A stretch of 64,000 bases of DNA, from positions 11,015,071-11,079,070 of the forward strand of contig OX442415.1 of NCBI GenBank assembly GCA_949361645.1. The letters are read 5' to 3'. The notes beneath the pieces are model-generated. The model worked only from the letters and a program-made list of their open reading frames with translations, made no database searches and was not told where the DNA came from. This document shows positions 25,331-34,115 of the stretch, piece by piece. Positions within the stretch are counted from its first letter, which is position 1. Each line of letters starts with the position of its first letter. The position numbers were made by a program, and so were the translations under genes. Origin of the DNA: Spongilla lacustris. Its lineage: Eukaryota; Porifera; Demospongiae; Spongillida; Spongillidae.

Positions 25331-28006
25331 TCATGTACCATTGTGGGTGTGCTTAATGTGAGTATGCAATGCAGTTTGAGTGCCATATTTCAAGGGACAC
25401 TGGGAACAGGAAAACTTTCTATCAATTTCAGATTTTTTCCTACGCCTGCGCTTGCAGGGTGGACCCTGGCTTCCTTCGTCAACACTGGCATTGTCCGCCT
25501 TAGTGACATCACGGTGTTCATCACCTGGAACAGCAGGCTGCTTGTGAGCTGTGTTCTTTTTGTGCAGGGACAGGGCTGAGCTACTGGCATACTTATTGCC
25601 ACATACAGTGCACTGGAAGGCAAGGATTAGTTCAGACCTGGATCTGCGTTTCCTCCTGCCAGAAACACAGCTATTGCCTTCGTCTTGCATATCACTGTGA
25701 GTGTCATCTGCAGACTCCTGGCCCTCAACAGTAGGTGGGTCAGGAATGGCATTAGAAGGACCTGGTTGGTCACTGTCTGGAACTCCAGGTGTTTCGGAAG
25801 AGTTGATAGCAGTGCCTGGTGTAGGCTTTGGACATACCCTGTCCCTCTTCTTTGGGTCACGAATGTATTCCCTCACCTTCTCATACAGGTACAGTGACCG
25901 CATCAGGGACAATCCATTGGGGCTAATAACAGGTGGCATCACTTGGTTCTGATAAGCCTCCTGTATGTCCTTTATGGCCACTCCAGCCCTCAGCATGGTT
26001 ACCTCGGTGGGGTTTGTGTCCGATGGCAAGGTCTTCATTTTCATGACACCAGGGTGTTCTCGGTCAAACTCAAATGTATGGTAGCGGCCAAAGCCAACCA
26101 GAGGCCCAAACCACTGGCCCAAGAAGGCATTCCAGTCATGGTACTGCCAGTCCTGGTACAGTTGTGGCACACAAGTGACGTTCTGGCCACACTGCCGGAC
26201 ACAGTCAGCTAGGTCATCCATATCATCTACATGGTCCTGTCTTCGGTAGTACTTCTTGAACAGGCCAAAGTAGGAATCGGGTCGAAACTTTGTGTGCCCA
26301 GGTAGCATGAAGTTCAGCTGGATGGTGTCATGTTGTCCAGTGATCACCCGCCAGGCCAGGTACCACATCATGGTGGTGTTCTTGTTCTGGCCCACACAGT
26401 TGTCGGCCTGAAGTGTTACACGCCTCTCTCCCAGTCCATGTAGGTGGAAGAATGCATGCACCAGGCTGACCACCACCACAGCACCCTTGCCGGCCTGCTC
26501 AGCCTCATCAATTAGGAAGAACACCTGGCGGCACAGCGGCTCACAACACACACCAAACACCTGGACCTTGCGAGGTGTCCTGAAATAAAAAGTGCCCCTT
26601 TGTTGTGAGCTGTAGGGCAGTGACACCTGCTGGCAGTAGTCAAAGGAGTACTGCATCTGCATGTCCAGGTGCAGGGCTTGTGAGGTGAAGGGAACCATCA
26701 GGGCCCTGGATTCCAAGTGACCCAGGATCTGGTCACGCTCCTTCTGTCTCTTCCTTCCCCATTCCTTCTCAGCCTCCTCAATGTTTGCATTGTAGGCGTC
26801 ACGAAATGCCTTGGCCTTAATGAGGTGCTGGTTGTAATTGACATTTATTGTTTTGCGCTGCTCATCAGAAAGGCTGTGCCTCAAAGTGACCAACATCTGA
26901 TCACACTTGTCGCACAGATCGCTGCGTGCAGGTTGGATCTTGATGTTAGAACAGTATCTTCGCCACAGTCTAATAAATGACACGTACTTCACCACACGTG
27001 CAGCAGGGGGTGTTGGAGGAGCCGGAGGAACGTTGAGCAAGGTGTACTGCCGCTTCAGCTGACTGGTAAGTCGGTAAGGGCAAAGTTGCTGTGGTGCTGG
27101 TGTGCTCCTGGACAGGGACTCCATGGCCTTGCAATACTCGGCATACACAGACTTTAGTGTTTTGCCACTCTCCAGAACATAGTCTCTGATCGTCCCTTGC
27201 AAACGACCAGGGTCAGGGAGGGCATTTATGCCAGCATAGTTCTCTATAAATCTGACCACCATTGTCTTGTCCAAACGAGAGAGGGCATGGCGAGGAGCCC
27301 TGCCACAGTTACCATGGGGATGGGGCTCAACATCAGAGTCAGAGCACACCTGCTGCTGCCAGCGCTTCAATGTACGGTAACTTGTGCCAATGACGGCACA
27401 GAAAGCATCCCTGCAGACAGGACTAGACCAGTCAAGGCGATACTGGAATGTATTTCGAGAACCAGATTTGTTCCGAATCATAGCTAGCATTCCATAAATA
27501 ACAGCCTTTCTGGTTTTCTTGTCCAATCTGGATAATGTAAGTGCTCGTCTTTTGGGCAAGTCACCGTACTTCAATACACAGCTGTCTTTGCAGCACCCTC
27601 CTTTAGTGAGGTAGGCATTCAGCATGCGACAGGGGTGACACTGTCCCCGTGCTATTCTAGCTGGTACACCACCTGGGCCCTCGCTGACATCATCACCATC
27701 ACCATCACCATCACAGTCGCTTCCGCTATCACCATCACACTCGCTCCTGCTATCATCATCACTGCCCTTATCGCTATCACCTCCACCATCATCACTTTCA
27801 CCATCACCGTCATCTCCGTCGCTTTCACCATCGTTGATTCCACCTTCACAGACATCGCTATAAATGCCGTCGAAATCATCACTTCCATATTCACCGTCGC
27901 CATTGTCACCACCGTTCTCAATCTCCTCATCCACGTCCAAATTATCGTACCATTCGAACTCGTCCGCTGAATGATACACGACGAGCTCGTCGTCAGACTT
28001 CGCCAT
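25331..28006 (-). CDS. Intact 891-residue zinc-finger transposase-like protein
   Basis: Single open frame from ATG 28006 to a stop at 25331. Residues ~20-115 are an acidic D/G/S-rich tail. Residues ~123-143 hold a cysteine cluster (CHPC, GGCCKDSC). Residues ~190-225 include SSPVCRDAFCAVIGTSYRTL, a motif common in this family. A CDKC pair lies near 366. The core has LHLDMQMQYSFD (~446-456), QADNCVGQNKN (~533-543) and LPGHTKFRPDSYFGLFKKYY (~568-587), a plausible RNase-H-like acidic-residue core. Two C2H2 fingers close the protein (CTVCGNKYASSSALSLHKK; CSQCPLKYGTQTALHTHIKH). The layout resembles DUF7869-type proteins of invertebrate mobile elements, but that name is from memory. An upstream GTGAGT...CTGTGTAG pair suggests a 5'-UTR intron. 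It is the only intact copy here. Confidence 0.9.
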   Translation of the reverse strand: MAKSDDELVVYHSADEFEWYDNLDVDEEIENGGDNGDGEYGSDDFDGIYSDVCEGGINDGESDGDDGDGESDDGGGDSDKGSDDDSRSECDGDSGSDCDGDGDGDDVSEGPGGVPARIARGQCHPCRMLNAYLTKGGCCKDSCVLKYGDLPKRRALTLSRLDKKTRKAVIYGMLAMIRNKSGSRNTFQYRLDWSSPVCRDAFCAVIGTSYRTLKRWQQQVCSDSDVEPHPHGNCGRAPRHALSRLDKTMVVRFIENYAGINALPDPGRLQGTIRDYVLESGKTLKSVYAEYCKAMESLSRSTPAPQQLCPYRLTSQLKRQYTLLNVPPAPPTPPAARVVKYVSFIRLWRRYCSNIKIQPARSDLCDKCDQMLVTLRHSLSDEQRKTINVNYNQHLIKAKAFRDAYNANIEEAEKEWGRKRQKERDQILGHLESRALMVPFTSQALHLDMQMQYSFDYCQQVSLPYSSQQRGTFYFRTPRKVQVFGVCCEPLCRQVFFLIDEAEQAGKGAVVVVSLVHAFFHLHGLGERRVTLQADNCVGQNKNTTMMWYLAWRVITGQHDTIQLNFMLPGHTKFRPDSYFGLFKKYYRRQDHVDDMDDLADCVRQCGQNVTCVPQLYQDWQYHDWNAFLGQWFGPLVGFGRYHTFEFDREHPGVMKMKTLPSDTNPTEVTMLRAGVAIKDIQEAYQNQVMPPVISPNGLSLMRSLYLYEKVREYIRDPKKRDRVCPKPTPGTAINSSETPGVPDSDQPGPSNAIPDPPTVEGQESADDTHSDMQDEGNSCVSGRRKRRSRSELILAFQCTVCGNKYASSSALSLHKKNTAHKQPAVPGDEHRDVTKADNASVDEGSQGPPCKRRRRKKSEIDRKFSCSQCPLKYGTQTALHTHIKHTHNGT

Positions 28007-28601
28007 ATCGTTTATCTACACAGAAGATAACGAATAACAACTGTCTATCATAGGCAACATTGTATTAAAAACATTCTGATTTCAATACTCACCGTCTTTT
28101 GTCGATAAATAAATCGTATCCTGCTTTGTAGGTGTGGCTAGGTTAATAAAGTCCCAACCCACAGGAAATAGTTGAATATTCATGTACTTCGGTGAATGGA
28201 AGCGGTTCATGCACATGCAACGGCGCGATTCGAGCGGGAAACTTGTACCAACTTTGCGCCGCTGTATCTCCATAACGGATGACATAAAAATTAACGAACA
28301 GAACAAATCGATAGGTATAGGACCTCTGTACCTACAAACCGAATTTGAGGCGAATTGATTACTCCTACCTAAAGTTATGGCGGATTTGAGCCCGATGGGG
28401 TATCGAACGTTGCAATACTGGCACGGAGCAAGTGCAAGACTCCAAAATGTATTATACCATAGGGAAATGGTGTAGTATGAAGTGTTGAAAATAGGAAGTT
28501 GATAGCATTAACCGTTAGGAAGATATAGCAATTCAAAAGAGAAGCATTTTTATAACATTTTATATATATATACGAAGGGCCATTTTGTCGGAAACTGTCC
28601 C
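28007..28601 (-). repeat. Right terminal region of the 18-kb element
   Basis: Near-identical inverted partner of 10616-11208, running from the copy C start codon to CTGTCCC at 28595-28601. It includes the candidate 5'-UTR intron and presumably the promoter of copy C. Then (AT)n to 28625. Confidence 0.88.
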
Positions 28602-28625
28602 ATATATATATATATATATATATAT

Positions 28626-29441
28626 GGGACAGTATCCGCGAAAATTTCGTACGTTTTATATCATTATAAGATAATAGTGTTATAACGTTTGAATCGCTAT
28701 ATCTTCCGAACGGTAAACATTATTGACATCCTATTTTCAACACTTTATACTACACCATTTCTCTATGACAAAATACATTTTGGAGTCTTGCACTTGCTCC
28801 TTGTCAGCATTGCAACGTTCGATACCCCACCGGGTTCAAACCCGCCATAACTTTCGATAGGAGCAATCAAATCGCTTCAAATTCGGTTTGTAGGTAGAGA
28901 GGTCCTATACCTATCGATTTGTTCTGTTCGTTAATTTTTATATCATCCGTTATGGAGATACAGTTGAACAAACTACGTGCATTTTTTCCCGCTTGATTCG
29001 CGCCAATGATTTGGGCAAATCGCTTCTCGCTCAATGTATGGGGAGGCGGTGGTTATATCATTGGCGCGAATCAAGCGGGAAAACGCACACGTAGTTTGCT
29101 CAACTGTATCTCTGTAACGGATGGCATAAAAATTAACGAACAGAACAAGTAGATAGGTATAGGACCTCTCTACCTACAAACCGAATTTGAAGCGATTTGA
29201 TTGCTCCTATCGAAAGTTATGGTGGCTTTGAACCCGGTGGGGTATCGAACGTTGCAATGCTGGTACGGAGCAACTGCAAGACTCCAAAATGTATTTTGTC
29301 ATAGAGAAATGGTGTAGTATGAAGTGCTGAAAATAGAATGTCAATAACGCTTAACGTTCGGAAGATATAGTGATTCAAACGTTATTACACTATTGTTTTA
29401 TAATGTTATAAAACGTACGAAAGTTTCGCGGATACTGTCCC
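28626..29441. mobile_element. 816-bp foldback (MITE-like) derivative of the giant element
   Basis: Starts GGGACAGTATCCGCGAAAAT and ends with the reverse complement (ATTTTCGCGGATACTGTCCC-type). The whole length is a near-perfect inverted repeat with a short loop near 29010-29060 (GCTCAATGTATGGGGAGGCG). About 400 bp of each arm is homologous to the termini of the 18-kb element. It has no coding capacity, so it must depend on a transposase from elsewhere. It abuts the 18-kb element across an AT run. Confidence 0.92.
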
Positions 29442-29454
29442 ATATATATATATA

Positions 29455-29513
29455 TCATACTTAGACATGCATGGCTCATTCTCAAAGACTAAGCCATGCA
29501 TGTCTAAGTATGA
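29455..29513. repeat. 22-bp-arm hairpin made of 18S rRNA sequence
   Basis: TCATACTTAGACATGCATGG and AGCCATGCATGTCTAAGTATGA form perfect 22-bp arms (29455-29476 and 29492-29513) around a 15-base loop. The right arm is the start of the 18S-like segment below; the left arm is an inverted duplicate of it. Confidence 0.9.
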
Positions 29514-29797
29514 ACGGTTCATACAGTGAAACTGCTAATAGCTGATTAAATCAGTTATAGTTTATGTGATGGTTCCTAATTAACTGTGGTAATTTACATG
29601 CAGAAAGTCCCGACTTTGCGGAAGGGATGTATTTATTAGATCCAAAGCCAATGCGGGGGGCAACCTCCGGACCCTTGGTGATTCATGATAACTGCTCCAA
29701 TCGCATGGCCTCATGCCGGTGATGGTGCATTCAAATTTCTGCCCTATCAACTTTCGATGGTAGGGTAGTGGCCTACCATGGTTGTTGAAAGGGAAGG
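29480..29797 (+). pseudogene. 18S rRNA-derived fragment (5' domain)
   Basis: Matches the conserved 5' part of small-subunit rRNA in order: CTCAAAGACTAAGCCATGCA, GTGAAACTGCTAATAGCTGA, TTAAATCAGTTATAGTTTAT, AAAGTCCCGACTTTGCGGAA, GGGATGTATTTATTAGATCC, AATGCGGGGGGCAACCTCCG, TTTCTGCCCTATCAACTTTC, GATGGTAGGGTAGTGGCCTA and CCATGGTTGTTGAAAGGG. Small deletions (the TAGAGCTAATA step is lost) and substitutions at normally invariant positions mark it as a pseudogene. It begins about 40 nt into the rRNA and stops about 370 nt in. The basis is recognition from memory. Confidence 0.88.
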
Positions 29798-30114
29798 GGT
29801 GGTTTGAAAAATGTGGCAGTGCTTATACATGTACCTAGGTGTGAGTGATGTGTGAGCAACAGCATTGATGTGTGGGTTTACTTGTTGGGACACTGGGAAA
29901 TGTCCCTGTGTGTGCATACATTGCCCTCGAAAGCAGACCGAATTGGCTACACGTGCATGCCCAATAGACAGTCCTGTTGCAAGGGAAGGGGTGTATATGC
30001 AACATGCATGTACATGTAGTCAACCCACCCATATGCAGTGTGTACTTGCATGTATCCATATGCAATGTGTACATTTATATGCATATACATGTAATTTTAC
30101 CCATATGTATATGC
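29798..30114. other. ACATGT/CATATG-rich noncoding DNA
   Basis: No gene is visible. It contains several copies of ACATGTA and CATATGCA words and leads directly into the hAT target duplication. Confidence 0.6.
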
Positions 30115-30122
30115 AGTGTGTA

Positions 30123-33100
30123 CAGTGCCGGATTTAGGGGGGGGCAAACGGGGCGGCTGCCCAGGGCCCACGGCTTTTTGAGGGGGCCCCACCGTTCTCA
30201 TAATAATGATATTCATGTTTTTTTGGTTTATAATAACTCATACTAAAATTACTAATTAGTGTTAATTGAGCGAATTAACATGCATATGGAGCCGGAGCAA
30301 GAGACCGAGAATAGAAGTGCGCGAAGTGGAGCATCGAAACGAAAGAAGCGGAAAGAACAACTTGATGAATGGAATAAGCTACAAAGCAAACTGCCAAGGC
30401 TTTTGTCCTTTGGATTTCATGTTCAAAATGAGCCAAACCACAGTACCCTCCAGGGAGTCCAGGCTGGTAACCTCGAAACCGCAGTGGCAGAACATCAGTG
30501 CGTAGACGTAGTCGACAACGTGCATGACAGTATGAATGAAACTGAACCAAGTGCAACCATGCTGCCAACATCTTCTGATCCTTGTTCCAGCAGCCAATCG
30601 TCACGACCAAACGGACCAATCGATGAATGCGTACCAATTTCAATGCTGCAGGCGCCACTTGACGTATGCATTAGCGTTCATTCTTGTGATACTTCTTGTT
30701 CCAGCAGCCAATCATCACAATCATACTCCTTAGAAACTACAGCCACGGCCAACACTGTCAATGATCCAGCAAAGTGGACAGTTACTGATAACCTTCGAGA
30801 GTATTGGGCGCTGCATGGGCCCACAAGATGCCACAACAATGATGGAAGGTATACTGCTTCCAAAAGAAAGGATGCTGGTGGCCTAAGCCGTATGGTTACT
30901 GAGAATATGTTCAAACGTATTCTTCAAAATGGTGACACAGTGAGTAGAGAGTGGTTGATCTATTCCCCATCCATAGGATGCTTGTTCTGTTTCGTGTGCA
31001 AGCTATTTGGTAAAAGTAAATCTGCATTGGCTGATAAGGGATTTGATGACTGGAAGCATGCAGGTGTCAGACTGAGTGAACACGAGCACTCATCAGAACA
31101 TACATCTGCTATGCTTGCATTCTGTAGCAGAAGGAAGAATATTGAAAGAATTGACTCGTCTTTGCAAATTCAGTTTGATAATGAAGTGAAATATTGGCGC
31201 AATGTATTGAAGCGTGTTGTGCATGTAATCACTTTCCTATCTGAACGTGGACTCGCTTTCCGTGGGGACAATGAGATCTTTGGATCACAACACAATGGAA
31301 ATTATCTTGGAATTTTAGAACTTATTTCTAATTTTGATCCATTTCTGTCTGATCACATAGCTAGATTTGGAAATGCAGGAAGTGGGACTCCATCATATTT
31401 GTCTTCAACCATTTGCGAAGAAATAGTCCAACTAATGGGGAAGAAAGTATTGCATGTTATTCTTGAAGATATAAGGAAAGCAAAATATTTTTCTATAAGT
31501 ATTGATAGCACACCAGATTTGGCTTAAATTGACCAACTTACTATCATAATTCGTTTTGTTGACCTAAACGGAACACCAGTTGAACGCTTCTTAAGTTTCA
31601 TTCCCATCACCAGTCATACAGGGAGAAGTCTTGCTGATGTAGTTTTGTTGTTTTGTGAAGAACACAGTATTGATTTTTCTAACTGTAGAGGACAGTCTTA
31701 TGACAATGCATCAAATATGTCCGGAATATACAAAGGAGTGCAAACGTTGCTGAGCTCTGAAAATCCCCATGCAATATACATTCCTTGTGCTGGTCATTCT
31801 CTGAATTTAGTTGGAAACAAGGCAGCTGACTGCTGCATTGAAGCCATCTCATTTCTTGGTACTTTGACGGGAATCTATAACTTTTTTTCATCCTCCACTT
31901 ACAGGTGGGACATTTTGCACCAATATATAGGAAAGAAGGGAATTGTTGTAAAAAGGCTTTCTGATACCAGATGGTCTGCAAGGCATGATGCAACAAAGGC
32001 TTTTCAAAATGGGTATTTTGAAATACAGAATGCACTTGATGCTCTAAGTGACGATTCTGAGCACCAGCAGCCTGATGGCATGCATTTAGCTAAAGTATAT
32101 AGTGAAGGAATGGATCATTTAGAAACAGTATTATTAACGGATTTGTGGAATACAGTTCTAGAGAGGTTTAACAAAACCAATAAGTCTGTTCAAGCTGAAG
32201 AAATTGAACTTGGAACAGTTGTAACATTACTGGAGGCTTTGAGCACCTTTCTTATATCTCTTAGGTCTAAATTTGATGAGTTTGAAAGACGAGCAATAGA
32301 TGTAGCACATGTCAAAATATATAAAGATGTAAACCAGCGCAAAAGGCGACAAACAGCACAGCATCAGGACATCAATTCTACTACGCTGCATGGAAGGGAT
32401 AAATTTCGAGTAGAGACATTCTTCAGAATAATTGACACTTTGATTACAGAGTGTAAAGAAAGGACTGCTGCCTACTTAATAGTAAACTTACGATTTAGAT
32501 TCCTGACTGAATTTCATGACATGTCAGTGGCTGCAGTTGAAGAGGAATCAAAAGCCTTTGTGTCTATTTATGGGTCAGATATAGATGATTCTTTCCCAAA
32601 TGAAATGATGCATTTCATAGAATTTATTGGAAAAGAAAAAAACAATGCTCAGCAGATGCTAAGTACAATTTTGAAAACAAATGTGATCTCCACTTTTCCA
32701 AATGTCACAACTGCTTTGCGAATTTACCTTTCACTGATGTGCACCAACTGTTCTGGTGAAAGGTCATTCTCTCGATTGGCACTTTTAAAAAACAAATTAA
32801 GAACAACTATGAGCGAAGATCGTCTGAACTATCTTGCAATAATGAGTATAGAATCTGATATAACCAAACAACTAGATTATTCAGATGTGATAAATGAATT
32901 TGCTAATGCAAAGTCTAGGAAACGCTGTTTTCAGAAATAGATTACGTTCCTAAACTTCCTAATTTCCTATTGTGTGTGATACTACCAGTCCATTGCCTGC
33001 AAGTGTATGAAGTGTTTGTGTAATTGTTACATTAATTGTGTATTATTTCAGTATGCATGTCTGATGGGTTAAATAGTGGGGGGGGGGGGGGGGGGGGGCC

Positions 33101-33147
33101 ACCAAGTATAATTGCCCAGGGCCCACGACTGTCTAAATCCGGCGCTG
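30123..33147 (+). mobile_element. hAT transposon with 8-bp target duplication
   Basis: The termini are CAGTGCCGGATTTAG on the left and CTAAATCCGGCGCTG on the right, imperfect inverted repeats with the CAG start typical of hAT. The 8 bp AGTGTGTA flank both sides exactly (30115-30122 and 33148-33155). Both ends share a GCCCAGGGCCCACG subterminal block; a poly-G tract (about 33078-33098) lies near the right end. The single transposase frame fills the element. Confidence 0.95.
30259..32940 (+). pseudogene. hAT transposase (ZMYM1-like), single in-frame stop
   Basis: Two segments in one frame (30259-31527 and 31528-32940) are separated only by TAA at 31525-31527. The N-terminal ~170 residues are Ser-rich and of low complexity. 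A TTF-type zinc finger region follows (REYWALHGPTRCHNNDGRY, SIGCLFCFVCKLFGKSKSAL, HEHSSEHTSAM), then a DUF4371-like RNase-H region (SISIDSTPDLA; GQSYDNASNMSGIYKGVQ; CAGHSLNLVGNKAAD), and a C-terminal hAT dimerisation segment (CTNCSGERSFSRLALLKNKL). The stop falls just after the first catalytic aspartate region. Everything else is intact over about 893 codons, so decay is recent or the stop is an assembly or allelic variant. It moves DNA by cut-and-paste if functional. Confidence 0.92.
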
Positions 33148-34115
33148 AGTGTGTATGCAGGGTGTAGGTACCTATGCATTTACATGTACATTTACCCATA
33201 TGTGTATACATGTGCATATACATGTACATGTACAAGTAATTAGTGCTTTCTGCAGTCATATAGTGTACATACATGTACATGTGTATGTAGATTTTTATCC
33301 TGTAGTGCATCATTCTGCAGAAGAAGCCTGGGTCAATACACACTAAATTGTACCACCCTGAATGCATCATGCTCTCATATTGGCATACCACTTACATATA
33401 ATATACTCCCCTGTGATATTAACAAAATTCCCCTACACATGTATACTCTATGTTGATCTGTTCATATAATATGGCTTGCTGAATAATTAATTATTTTGGT
33501 GACCTTTGTCAATTGAAATAAGTGTAGTTTGAGTCCTGACATGCACAAGTTTGGGCCTTTAGCCCACAACAAAGTAGATTGTAGAGTGGCACCCATTGCA
33601 AGTAAACTTACTTTAATTAATGTTAATAGGTTAATGTTACTATGAATTTTTGATGAGTTTTGAAAGTAGCAAAAAATAACATCCTCCATTTCTCACCATT
33701 TTTTTTTAATACATAGCTGCTATTACCCTTAAGGCACTTAGCTTGACAGCTTTTGTGGGAAATTAACTACTGGACTGTAATACCAGTAAAATGACTAGTA
33801 GCCATTTTATTGCTTCTTGGTTTGGCTTTGTTAGTTGACATAGTCACTATGAGGTGTTAATGGATGTCATAACTGAGAACCCACACTTCCCAGGACTGTC
33901 TAAACAAAAGCTGCAGCAATGTCAAAGGGCCCTGTGCCTACTTGCAATCAATACATCACAATTATTGAATTGTTCGTAATGGACAATGCAACAGTAGTGG
34001 TGTCGTTTGTTACATGCGCCGGCCAGAAAGGGTCCTTTTGTCATTAATAAAGCCAGCGCTTAGTTGCGCAATGCTGGCTATCTATAAATGATTTCAAAGC
34101 AGCACGCTGTGTTCT

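Larger units (their letters stand above)
10616..28601. mobile_element. 18-kb foldback element with satellite-bearing arms
   Basis: Both ends carry the same inverted terminus starting GGGACAGTTTCCGACAAAAT and lie in AT repeats. Moving inward, each arm has about 590 bp of terminal sequence, a zinc-finger transposase-like gene reading inward (deleted copy B on the left, intact copy C on the right), a GGATCCATG.../GTGTACA... spacer (12180-12290 and 25205-25330), a ~58-bp satellite in mirrored orientation (12290-17090 and 20937-25205), and a short matched block (17321-17402 with 20815-20893: AAGGTTCTT..AAGAAC and AATGATGTCACCTTT). The unpaired centre is 17403-20814. The arms are unequal because B is deleted and the arrays differ in length. 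It could be one giant element or two elements inserted tail-to-tail. Confidence 0.75.

Noticed and set aside
28082..28306. ORF beginning MFCSLIFMSSV upstream of the intact transposase, also at 10049 and 53339
   Set aside because: It is conserved only because the terminal DNA is conserved. It overlaps the predicted 5'-UTR intron donor, does not splice in frame to the transposase, and also appears in noncoding miniature elements.
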